Source of the DNA: Paulinella micropora
Taxonomy: Eukaryota; Cercozoa; Imbricatea; Euglyphida; Paulinellidae
Direction: 5' to 3'
Length of the DNA: 64,000 bases
NCBI GenBank assembly: GCA_019918135.1
Contig: WBZZ01003873.1
Location: 75,001-139,000, forward strand
Shown here piece by piece: positions 10,353 through 18,503 of this stretch. Positions within the stretch are counted from its first letter, which is position 1. Every line of letters starts with the position of its first letter. A model generated the notes under the pieces. The model worked only from the letters and a program-made list of their open reading frames with translations, was not told where the DNA came from and made no database searches. The translations under genes and the position numbers were made by a program.

Positions 10353-10736
10353 TCAAGAACAACACAACGGAGAACTAGGAGGGGAGGGGAGGGGGGGGGC
10401 GCCCCCCCCCTGCGCTAACGGTCTAAGCGCCACAGCGCCAGCACCTCGTCTCGAAGTCCCGGAGGCACGCAGGCTTCTAGCGCGCCGCGTGGGTCGCCGT
10501 TCAGGCACTTCCCCGCCCAGCACACCCTCGTCCGCCTGTTCCAAAAATGGGCGCCTCATAAGCTGCATAAACTGCTGAGGCAACTGCATGGCTAAGACTT
10601 GAGTTAGGAGCAGGCTCGGCCCCGGAGCGCAAACCCGCTGGTGGGCTTGGCGCCAGTGCTGGGCCTGATCTGCTTGATTTGGCACCGCCCTATTTGCACG
10701 GGGGTGACAATAGATGGCCGCCGCTAGCCAAATCAT
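10353..10736 (-). CDS. Small orphan protein, doubtful C-terminus
   Basis: An ORF of 127 residues from ATG 10734-10736. The first ~75 residues (MIWLAAAIYCHPRANRAV ... LLTQVLAMQLPQQFMQLMRR) have coding-like composition. The last third is Arg/Gly/Ala/Pro-rich, spans a GGGGGGCGCCCCCC palindrome (about 10395) and is probably not genuine in this frame. It overlaps the non-ATG upstream extension of the plus-strand gene that follows, so one of the two is likely wrong. I recognise no family. Confidence 0.35.
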   Translation of the reverse strand: MIWLAAAIYCHPRANRAVPNQADQAQHWRQAHQRVCAPGPSLLLTQVLAMQLPQQFMQLMRRPFLEQADEGVLGGEVPERRPTRRARSLRASGTSRRGAGAVALRPLAQGGGAPPLPSPPSSPLCCS

Positions 10737-10867
10737 ATCTACGTCACACGCGCGGGGAGCGAGTTACGCAATTCCTGCCCCGGGGCGCTCCGAGAAACCG
10801 TACCGTTTTCTTTGACAAGGGCCTGGACCGCTACATCGATGCCTATTCGGCCATCTTCAGAAAGGAT

Positions 10868-12148
10868 ATGGAGCAAGTTACTAACCTCAATCCCAGGAAC
10901 AAGCAAAAAGTGACCCTGACGGAGATCCTGCAAATGAACGGTATCCGCAACGTTGTGGTCGCCGGCGTTGGCGGCGCCGACCGCACTGGCGTGCAGGTGA
11001 CGTGTTCGAACCTACTGCTTGTAGATTTCAAAGTCCACGTCGTACAGAGCGCCGCATATCCGTTCCAGCCCGAGTCTGATGAGTACCCAGGATGTAAAAT
11101 CCACCACGACGTAAAAAGTCTGGCGGGCGATATTTGGGCTCCCTTGACTGCTGCACCCGCCCGCTCCCAGCCCGACTCAGTCTCCGCGGCCGCGCGACAA
11201 CTGTACGCCAACATAGCCTTTAGGCTGAATATCGACGACGACGCGATCATCAAGCTGTTGATTAAGAGGGCGGGGCTGGCGCACCAAGGGCTAAAACTGG
11301 CAACCCAAGCAAAGAGTGAGCTGCAAACCCAGGTGGCTAGGGTAGTAGACGACGGAACCTCGCACCCTCATCCGAGCGCTTCGCTTGGCCCAACTGGGTT
11401 GGCAGTCACAAAACAATGCGTGGTGGCAATCTCGGACTTGTCCATGCCCTTAGCTGGTTCGATGGGCCCCAACCTTGCACTGCATTTCCCCGCTGGGACA
11501 GATCCACAGAGCTGCCCGTACGGGCCACAGCGAATCAACGTCTTTGACGCAGAGCCAGGCACAGCGCCCAAGACGCAAGAATTCCTCATTAACGCCCAGA
11601 AGCTACTACAGGCAAAGACCGCATTTGTGGCCAGGAACGCTCTGGCCATGCTTGACCTGGTACTGATTAATATGAAACAGTACCAGGTCGACAAGCCCGA
11701 CCCTGACTCTGCCTATTCGCTAGCGCCAGCGGCATGCGAAGACTTCTACACTGTTTATAATGGCCTCAGTGCGGTACACAAGCAGGCCCTTGCAAGATGG
11801 AGCAAAAGGAAAGAAGCGACACAACAAGAGGTCCTACAAGGTCTTGGGTGGGATTGGCAGCTCTTTTTCCAGACCTTCGTAAACTCGAGGCAGAGAAAGG
11901 ATGACGGAGAGAACGGCCCGCGGTTCTCGGTCTGCCCGCCGCGCGCGCAATGTTTCCTCTATCCGACGGCGCCCAGCGCATTTCTCGGCAAAGCAGAGTT
12001 TGAGCATGCCTACGAGAGAGTCGTAGCGCGGATGTCCACCTTCTTTGAGAAGAAGTCGTATGGTTCGAGCGACGCCTCCCAGCCCAAAGCCTTTGTGGAC
12101 GCGCTGGCGTGTCTGCATTATATAAACAAAAGGTGCGGCATGGGGTAG
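10868..12148 (+). CDS. Orphan protein, 426 residues
   Basis: The first in-frame ATG is at 10868 (MEQVTNLNPRNKQ). The frame stays open upstream to about 10680 with coding-like sequence (TVFFDKGLDRYIDAYSAIF) but no ATG, so the true start may be a non-ATG codon or an upstream exon. Visible features: a Val/Gly-rich stretch NVVVAGVGGADRTGVQVT, a central Ala/Lys-rich helical part, and a conserved-looking C-terminus rich in Phe/Tyr (FLYPTAPSAFLGKAEFEHAY). There are no membrane segments, signal peptide or recognised motif. The size and soluble mixed composition would fit a virion or replication accessory protein, but that is a guess. Confidence 0.6.
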   Translation: MEQVTNLNPRNKQKVTLTEILQMNGIRNVVVAGVGGADRTGVQVTCSNLLLVDFKVHVVQSAAYPFQPESDEYPGCKIHHDVKSLAGDIWAPLTAAPARSQPDSVSAAARQLYANIAFRLNIDDDAIIKLLIKRAGLAHQGLKLATQAKSELQTQVARVVDDGTSHPHPSASLGPTGLAVTKQCVVAISDLSMPLAGSMGPNLALHFPAGTDPQSCPYGPQRINVFDAEPGTAPKTQEFLINAQKLLQAKTAFVARNALAMLDLVLINMKQYQVDKPDPDSAYSLAPAACEDFYTVYNGLSAVHKQALARWSKRKEATQQEVLQGLGWDWQLFFQTFVNSRQRKDDGENGPRFSVCPPRAQCFLYPTAPSAFLGKAEFEHAYERVVARMSTFFEKKSYGSSDASQPKAFVDALACLHYINKRCGMG

Positions 12149-12466
12149 CTCACCCCCGCTCGAAAACAATGCTAATGGAAAAAAAGAACTTTTCATTGGA
12201 GAATCACGATTATATTATTGATTGATGCATTTTAGGACGGGGCCGGTGCGTCCATTTATCGCAAAATCCTGCGGGTTCTGCCATGGAGCCCACTACCCCT
12301 CCCCGCCCTCCAACCCCTCCTCACACCACGCACGAACAAGGCTTGGCAATAAACATAGTCGGTGCTAAGTTTAGAGGACTTTGTCGAGTTTTTAATAAAA
12401 AACTTTTTCTTTTTAGTTTTTCCTTTTCCCAGTCTTCTTTTTTTCTTTTTGAAACAGAATTCTTTT
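12149..12466. other. Intergenic spacer with two gene-end signals
   Basis: It holds a short A/T hairpin right after the stop (AATGGAAAA ... CTTTTCATT, 12174-12200) and, at 12369-12404, a copy of the motif GACTTTGTCGAGTTTTTAAT(AAAA) that is amplified in the 37.9-43.3 kb array. The rest is Thr/Pro-coding-like C-rich sequence and T-rich sequence. No gene is supported. Confidence 0.6.
12369..12404 (+). terminator. Gene-end motif GGACTTTGTCGAG-TTTTTAATAAAA
   Basis: It matches the array consensus (GTGTAAGACTTTGTCGAGCT, then TTAATAAAA). Sitting after the plus-strand orphan gene, it supports the view that the array motif derives from a transcript 3'-end signal. Confidence 0.45.
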
Positions 12467-12916
12467 TTATTCTACATGTACTACACAGTCGCGCAGAAAA
12501 GACGCCGCGGCCGAGTTGCCGTCATCAACGTCCAAAATGTCGTATAAGCCCCGGGGGGGCATGCCCCCCGCGCCCCCCCTTTCCCCCTTCCAGCCCGCGC
12601 AAGCGGGATGGTGCTCAAACTCGTCGTTGCCCACCAGCAGCACGCACCTGTGCGGTAGCGATTGAAAGAGCGGGATATGGAAATCCGGCCTGGCCCTCAC
12701 AAAGCCCCCAAAGTCTGGGCCCTCACACAGCCCAAAATCGACCGTGTTAACGTAGTCTCGGTCGCACTGCCATCCCTGGCTGTGTAGAAAACCAGCCAGC
12801 CGCTGCTCGCTGCGAAAGCGCTGGGCCAAGCCCTCCGCAGTGTGGCAGCACTGCGTGCAAGAGCTGCCACTGTGCCGGCCGTTTCGCGCTGCCCTGTTGC
12901 CGCTTCTTTTTTTCAT
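12467..12916 (-). CDS. Nuclease-like small protein (PD-(D/E)xK-like motif)
   Basis: The 149-residue protein starts at ATG 12914-12916. Residues 76-102 read RPDF ... VGNDEFEHH, resembling the RPDF ... ExDExQH signature of small restriction-endonuclease-fold proteins found in giant viruses; candidate metal ligands are D78, D98/E99 and E101. A CxxC-C cluster at 20-24 could bind zinc. Residues about 103-122 (AGWKGERGGAGGMPPRG) are encoded by a ~65-bp palindromic element, directly after the putative catalytic motif, so the module may be inactive or tolerate the insertion. The nuclease fold is inferred from one motif; moderate to low certainty. Confidence 0.5.
   Translation of the reverse strand: MKKRSGNRAARNGRHSGSSCTQCCHTAEGLAQRFRSEQRLAGFLHSQGWQCDRDYVNTVDFGLCEGPDFGGFVRARPDFHIPLFQSLPHRCVLLVGNDEFEHHPACAGWKGERGGAGGMPPRGLYDILDVDDGNSAAASFLRDCVVHVE
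12550..12610 (-). repeat. Two-stem palindromic element, site 1 (within coding sequence)
   Basis: In minus-strand sense: stem 1 CATCCCGC-TTGC-GCGGGCTG, an AAGGGGGAAAGGGGGGGC spacer, then stem 2 GGGGGGCATGCCCCCC. The organisation is the same as at 48924, 52406, 55570 and 56444. Here it is translated in frame within the nuclease-like gene. Confidence 0.75.
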
Positions 12917-12925
12917 TCCCTGAAT

Positions 12926-13249
12926 TTAGTCTCCTGCCCAGCCCGCTGATGCGAGCTGAGGAAGAAAGATGCGCGCGTGTAGGACACATAGCCTAAAGTG
13001 CCCGTCATCGACCCATGGTTCTGCCTCGGCGAGCGTTGCGCTCCCCAACAGAGTAAAACAGCGTTCGCAGGCGGGAAGCCACTCTGGCGCTGACTGAGAC
13101 AGTAGCAGGCTAAGCTTGCCTCCTGCTTGCAAGCGTAACCGCGCGCCTGAGGTCAGAAGGGCTACGGCGTCCTCTGCTTTGTATTTGCTCTTAAAAGTGC
13201 GGGCCGCACCGGATTCGACGGCGGGCACTACCTGTATCTCTTTTTTCAT
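12926..13249 (-). CDS. Orphan protein, 107 residues
   Basis: It starts at ATG 13247-13249 (MKKEIQVVPAVESG). It lies 9 bp upstream of the nuclease-like ORF on the same strand. It is a Leu/Ala-rich soluble protein with Cys residues near 70 and 94 and no recognised domain. The very tight spacing to the next ORF is unusual for a system with separate promoters, so the two may be expressed together or form one locus. Confidence 0.5.
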   Translation of the reverse strand: MKKEIQVVPAVESGAARTFKSKYKAEDAVALLTSGARLRLQAGGKLSLLLSQSAPEWLPACERCFTLLGSATLAEAEPWVDDGHFRLCVLHARIFLPQLASAGWAGD

Positions 13250-13945
13250 AAGACATGCCAAGAAACGCAAGACACAAAGTGAGTTGGGCGGGAGGAAGCC
13301 TCTTTATCCTCTGCTTCGTTATTGTCACAGTTTCGTGTGGTTGTTATTTGTTCTGGGCTTGTGAGGGAGGGGATCCAAAAAAAAGGGAGATGGCAGGGGG
13401 GTTTGTAGATTAGAGAGGGGTGCTCCCCCCCCCTTCAGGACACCGGGGAGGGAGAAGAAGAAGGAGGGAGGGGGGTGGGCGAGGGAGGAAAAGGGCGAGG
13501 GGAGGAAGAGAACAAGAGAAATGACGGGGCGCCCCGCCCCCTCTCTCCATGTTTTGGGTGTGTCAAAACCTCTCCTTTGATACCACTCCCCCCCCCTCTC
13601 TTTCCCTCTCCTTTCCCCCGTTCTCTTTCCCCCCCGTCTTCCGCCCTTCCCTTTCCCCATCTCCTCCCTTTTTTGGGAGAGAGAAAAGAGGGGATGGAGG
13701 AAAGGGGGCGGGGGGCAGCCTGCCCCGTGCCGCGTGTTTTATGTGTGGGAACACGAGTACAACAAGATAAAAATAAGCCTCTTGTCAGGGCGTAGTCAAT
13801 CTTGCACGAGCTGCCACCCTGGCAGGAGGAAGAAGAAGCGTTGTGAATCCAAAAAAACTATTAAAAGAAATCAAGTCAATACAAGGGAGAGAAGGATATA
13901 TTATTAACTCGAAACATTTCTTTAATAAAAAGCTTATTAATAAAA
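13250..13945. other. ~700-bp low-complexity spacer
   Basis: It consists of purine-rich G/A tracts on the plus strand (13380-13530), then C/T tracts (13570-13670), then G/A again. It includes a GGGTGCTCCCCCCCCC block near 13415 and a GGGGCGCCCC palindrome near 13531. A TTTAATAAAAAGCTTATTAA signal (about 13919-13941) ends the minus-strand gene beside it. I see no gene here. Confidence 0.6.
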
Positions 13946-15499
13946 CTAGATATTTGCAGCAGAAGCGCTTGCCCCATTTCTAACCTGCAAAAAAAAATCA
14001 AAGCCTGGAACTCCCTTTTGCAAGAACAGCTTTCCATTTGGAAGACGTCCCTGACAAGCACCCCTTAAGAGCAAAGCGCCCCAGTAGGACCAGGCCTCTG
14101 CAAAAGAGGCGCAGACTGTTACATGAAGAGGCGAAGGTTCGTAGACAAACCAAAACCCGGCCCATGCGATCAAAGAGGGCCTCAATATTCTCATGTTGGG
14201 TGTCATTTTCTGCGTGGTGAGCTTCGTGCGAGGGAGCTGATGCAAGGCAATAAAATGAGTCGGAAGATAGAGCAGGGATGCTAATACGTCTGCTCTGTGA
14301 ATAAGATTACAAGCCTCTTGCACGATCGACAAGACGAGTTCGTCAGATGGATCTTTAGGGCTAGCAGCGGACAAATCGCCTAGGCGCCAGACTTCCGCGA
14401 CGTTGGGCCTGGAACGCTCGGTGAGCCTTCGCAGGCTTTCCCGCCTGGAAGGACAAGCCAGCTTCTGAAAGATCGCAGTAGGTCTGAGTTGAGTGAGTGC
14501 AAGCTCACCGAAAATTGTCGCGTAGTTTTCTCTTGCGGACCCCGCGAGATTTTGGGCACAACAGACATCCTGCCATCTCTTGATAACGCCTTCAGTGATG
14601 TCAGGACTGTTCGGCAGGCCCAGCCGCTTGAGGAAAGCCGGTGCGCTGAGGTCGGCACGCTCGCCTAGAAACGGTGCCCAATTCGGCGGCCGGGCATGCC
14701 CCAAGAGCGCGGACCATGAAGCAAGAAATGTATACCAATTCGTGAGCGTCACTAATGCTGGGGCGATCTGGGTTGTTGCCTGCGCTAGATCGGGAGTCAA
14801 CCACAAAAGCGCACACAGGCGCCAGAAACAGTGCTGCAGCCCCGCCCAGGCGGTATCGAGCATGTATGTCCTGAACCAAATCGCCAGGGGGTGGGGTGCG
14901 ACGAGCTCCCCGGCAGAGGAGGGCAGAAGACTACCGTGCCCCTCTTGTCGTAACTTGCACAGGATCGTGTCCCTTTCCATCCGCGCGCACAGGATCTGGG
15001 ACGCGGGAAGGGGCAGGCCGGCGAGGTCCTGGGGCGTAGGCTCGCCTCTGTCCGCTAAAGCGCAAAGACACTTGCCCCACTTGCTGAGCTCTAGCGCGGT
15101 CCCGGCTGTTGCCTCCGTATTGCTACTAGTAGAGGGCAGGGGCAGGTCGCGCAGTGGGCGCTTATTCCAATGATGTTCAAACATGTAGGAGGCGCTCAGA
15201 GCCCAACAAATCAGGTGGCAGAGACCTACTGTGCGAATAGGCGGCAGGTATGAGGGGGAGGCCACCAGGTCGAGCCGAACCCGCGGATGGCCCACGTTAT
15301 AACTCGAAGCGTAATGTTGCAGCAGAGCAGTGCCTAGCTTGACGCAGAGAGCACTGCCGGGGGGAGCAGGGGCGTCCGTACCGTCCAAGCATCCGCGCAG
15401 TTGCTTGTGAGCTACGCTAAGCAAAAGCTTAGCTTCGGCGGGCTTGAGCGACGGGTCGTCCTCGGTGAAGCTTTGGGGGGGCAGCGGTAGCTGGTACAT
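13946..15499 (-). CDS. Orphan protein, 517 residues
   Basis: It starts at ATG 15497-15499 (MYQLPLPPQSFTEDD); 32 in-frame codons upstream are Lys/Glu-rich and less likely. It is an all-helical-looking soluble protein rich in Leu, Ala, Trp and Cys, with several Trp-bearing segments (WAGLQHCFWRLCALLWL, about 240-256; WAGFWFVYEPSPLHV). The hydrophobic stretches are short and punctuated by polar residues, so I do not call them membrane segments. No catalytic motif is recognised. The stop is followed by the TTAATAAA-type signal in 13919-13941. Codon use matches the neighbouring intact genes. Confidence 0.7.
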   Translation of the reverse strand: MYQLPLPPQSFTEDDPSLKPAEAKLLLSVAHKQLRGCLDGTDAPAPPGSALCVKLGTALLQHYASSYNVGHPRVRLDLVASPSYLPPIRTVGLCHLICWALSASYMFEHHWNKRPLRDLPLPSTSSNTEATAGTALELSKWGKCLCALADRGEPTPQDLAGLPLPASQILCARMERDTILCKLRQEGHGSLLPSSAGELVAPHPLAIWFRTYMLDTAWAGLQHCFWRLCALLWLTPDLAQATTQIAPALVTLTNWYTFLASWSALLGHARPPNWAPFLGERADLSAPAFLKRLGLPNSPDITEGVIKRWQDVCCAQNLAGSARENYATIFGELALTQLRPTAIFQKLACPSRRESLRRLTERSRPNVAEVWRLGDLSAASPKDPSDELVLSIVQEACNLIHRADVLASLLYLPTHFIALHQLPRTKLTTQKMTPNMRILRPSLIAWAGFWFVYEPSPLHVTVCASFAEAWSYWGALLLRGACQGRLPNGKLFLQKGVPGFDFFLQVRNGASASAANI

Positions 15500-16080
15500 T
15501 TTCTCTCTTTCTATTTTTTTAAAGGGTTGCTTAGTTTTTTCTTCCTCGAGAAAAGAGACAGAGAGGAGGGGGGAGGAGGGACCAGTGTAAGACAAGAGTA
15601 AATGGGGAAAGGAGTGGACGGGGAACGGGGGGAAGGGGCCGGGGGCGGAGAGAGAGCGCGGGAGAAGGGACGAGAGCTAGGCTAAAAGCTAAAGTGCTTG
15701 ATTTTTTATAAGAAGCCTCTTGCTTTTGTGGCCACACCTCCCTCACACCCGCCAAACAAAGGGTACTTTTTATTTTGTGCACACATGGAACAGCTGCTGG
15801 GTCTTGACGGCAGTAGCGCGCGGGGTTCTTCCTCTTCCTCTTCCGCCTCTTCGTCCTTTTTTTCCTCTAGCAACAGCAGCAGCGCGAGAGGCGCAGGATC
15901 GTCCACGGCGGGGGGGCGGCGGGGACAGACAGGCCCGCCCGCACACCCGCCAAGATCGAATGGTTACTGAGAAGGCTGCGGAGCGAAGGCAGCCACAAGC
16001 AGCTTGCCCTGTCTTATATTTCATTTGTGGATTCTCTTACATACCTGATTACCTCTCGTCGGCGGGAGGGGTACCACGCG
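15500..16080. other. Spacer with Ser-rich short ORF
   Basis: The first ~190 bp are purine-rich low complexity (15540-15690) upstream of the divergent genes. An ATG at 15785 opens a 61-codon frame (to 15970) encoding MEQLLGLDGSSARG followed by poly-Ser. Codons just before 16081 are also coding-like (ALSYISFVDSLTYL) but without an ATG. The N-terminus of the next gene may therefore lie in this spacer, and I cannot resolve it. Confidence 0.4.
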
Positions 16081-16659
16081 ATGCAGCGCTCGAGCTGGTG
16101 GAATCCAAGTAATGAAGCAGAAAGCCTGGGCGATGGGGGAACATGGGACGTGAAGAAGTTTTTCGACCCCAGCAAGGGCTGCGGCAACTTTGGGTACAGC
16201 TGTCTGTCGGCCCTGTCGCCGGTGCTACGAGCTGCCATAACCGAAGCCGAGGAGGAGCTGCGTCTGTGGCGCGTCGACCGGAGTTGGAAGACGCCCCGCC
16301 TGCTGCAGTTTCCTCTGGTGCTGCTGCTGCCCGTGCCGTTGGTTCACTACCGAAATATAGTTCGCTACAGGCTGTACTGCGCGTCGAGCGCGTTTTCGTT
16401 GTCGAATACGGTGTATAAGCAGGTCAGTGAGCGCCTGGGCGAAAGCTATACCTACAGCATAAATTGGTTGCAAAACAGTACGGTAAAGGTACATGTACTA
16501 GCTGGGACTATGCATTTGACTGACGAGGGGGAAGAAGAGGAGAGCGAAGAGGCGCTGCCAGACCTGCCGATCAATCAAAGAGCCGATGAAACGTACTTTG
16601 TGTTGGTCGGCACGAACAAACAGGACCGCAGCAAAGTTTACATCCAAGGGACACACTAG
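16081..16659 (+). CDS. Orphan protein, 192 residues from first ATG
   Basis: ATG 16081 (MQRSSWWNPSNEAESLG). The frame is open upstream to about 15948 without an ATG, so the protein may be longer. Visible: an aromatic N-terminus, a helical KTPRLLQFPLVLLLPVPL segment (about 80-97, short and Pro-rich, possibly buried rather than membrane), a Tyr-rich middle, and an acidic patch EGEEEESEE near 155. The C-terminal ETYFVLVGTNKQDRSKVYI looks like beta strands. Family unknown. It lies upstream of and in the same direction as the polymerase subunit gene. Confidence 0.55.
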   Translation: MQRSSWWNPSNEAESLGDGGTWDVKKFFDPSKGCGNFGYSCLSALSPVLRAAITEAEEELRLWRVDRSWKTPRLLQFPLVLLLPVPLVHYRNIVRYRLYCASSAFSLSNTVYKQVSERLGESYTYSINWLQNSTVKVHVLAGTMHLTDEGEEEESEEALPDLPINQRADETYFVLVGTNKQDRSKVYIQGTH

Positions 16660-17001
16660 GATTTTCGACGAGCAAGCCAAGCCCCCCTCCTCCTCCCAAA
16701 AAAGGAGGGGGGAGGGCGGGGGACGAAGGAAGAGAAAAAAACGTTGTAATTAAATTCGCAGATTTTTTCCCCTGTCATTGTATTTACCTCCCCCCCCCTT
16801 CCTCTTCCCACCGCCACCTCCCTTTCCCCTCATCCCCTCCCCCACATCTACAACGTCACCTACCTTTCCCCTCTCCCCCCCCCTCTCCCCCCCCCTCCCC
16901 CCCCCCCGAAAAAAAACACGAGTGCCAAAGCTGGCTCCTTGACTGTTTTATTTTCCGCTCCGAGCCCGAGTTTCCAATTCAGACTTCCCTCCTCCGGCGC
17001 C
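16660..17001. other. Spacer upstream of polymerase subunit gene
   Basis: A G-run/C-run block (16683-16730) is followed by AACGTTGTAATTAAATTCGC (16740-16759), which could be a gene-end signal or promoter. A ~140-bp polypyrimidine tract (16780-16905) comes next, then an A-run, then the ATG. A C-rich or pyrimidine tract shortly before the start recurs at 23712, 30480, 51301 and 60569. Confidence 0.5.
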
Positions 17002-18468
17002 ATGGAGCAACGGCAGGTACGCCAAGCGTGGCAGCCGGCGGTTTGGAGTGGTGCCAAAGTAGTGAGGCATAGCGATGGTCCGCAGCTGGTAGTCGAAGCG
17101 GAGCTGGCGACGGACAAGGACATACGAGACGTGTCGACGGGGTGTCTGTCGGGGGGCAACGCGCGAGACTCGTCGTTTACGTACGGGGATGCGAGCTTGT
17201 CCGTGGAGCCGCATACGCTGATGTGCAACTTGTGTGACGGGAACCTGCTGAGATGTCCAGGGCACTCGCCCCATCTGGAGTTTCCAGAGCCGTTCTTGCT
17301 GCCTCAGTTTGCACGGACGGTGCACCAGGCGCTGACGATGATTTGCAAGCACTGCGGGGCCTTTTTGTGGGAGACGGGTGTCCCGCGTGCGGGCGGTAAG
17401 ATGTGGGCGGCGCGTGCCCCGGGGCAGGCGTCGGTGTTGACAGAGGCAGAGGCGGAGGGAGTGCGCGAGTCTTGGGGGCTGATGAGTGGTGTGGCGCACC
17501 GGCGGCGCCTGTTTCAGGGTGCCCAGCCGCCGGTGGGGGATGTGCGTGGCGAGCTGCAAAAACAGGCGGCCGAGCTGTTCCAGGAGGCGGACTATTCGCG
17601 AAGTTCGGTAGCGCGCCTAGCTTACTGGGACGAGAGTTTGCGCCAGAATTTGTTGGGGGAAGAGGCGGTGGTGGAGTTGGCGGCCAGCCCCGCGTCGCCC
17701 AGCCTGTGGCAGGCGGGCTCGCAGCGGGCGTATGATGGTTGGCGCCGGGCTAGCGATTTGGCGTCGAAGCGGGTCGCGTCCGAGAAAAGAGACGCGGGGC
17801 GTCTGGCGGCGTGGGGCCTGGAATGTTTGCTGGTGCGGAGCGAGCAGGTGTTGGAGGTATTGCAGCTGGGGCTAGTGGGTCATAACCTGACGGCGACGGT
17901 GCACCTGTGGGTGCGGGAGCAGGCCCTGCGCGAGAGCCTGTTGCAGCGGCTGCAGCGCCTGGCGTTTCTGGGGATGAACCGGCGGGTAAACGGTCCCCCC
18001 CGGCGATTTGTGCGCGACCTGCCGCCGGCGGAGCAGGCTCAGCTAGAGCAGGCGCCGGCGCTGAAGGAGGCACAGCAGGCGTGCGAGCGGAGGTTGGCGT
18101 TGTTGGGTGGGCTGGTGGCCAAGCTGCGCGCGCGCGACAAGGAGCGTTCGGGGGAGGGCGAGGTGGAAGAGGCGCTGGAGGAACCGCTGTCGGTGCGTAG
18201 GTTGCGAAAGGACCCCCGGAACCGGTTGTTGCCCCCGGAAGAACTGCGGGCCCTGATTGTCAAGTGTGTGTTGTCGGCGACGGTAGGACAGAAGAGGAGT
18301 TCTTTGGAGTGCGCGGCGAAACACGGTGGTTGCGGGGGAATGCAGCCTTTCGTGCGCGAGCAGCAGGGACTGTCGTTTCCGTGTAGTTTCAGCAAGCTGG
18401 CGCTGGAGCAGACGAGCGACGGGCAGTACGGGCTGGGTTGGTTTGGCGATCTGAGCGCCCCGAGGGCG

Positions 18469-18503
<35 letters not shown>

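Noticed and set aside
10868-12148. Capsid protein candidate
   Set aside because: Size is compatible, but I see no double-jelly-roll or HK97-type sequence pattern, so I left it as an orphan.
14601-15173. Overlapping frames on both strands within the 517-residue orphan gene
   Set aside because: They are shadows of one G+C-rich gene. Only the long minus-strand frame has a sensible start and gene-end signal.
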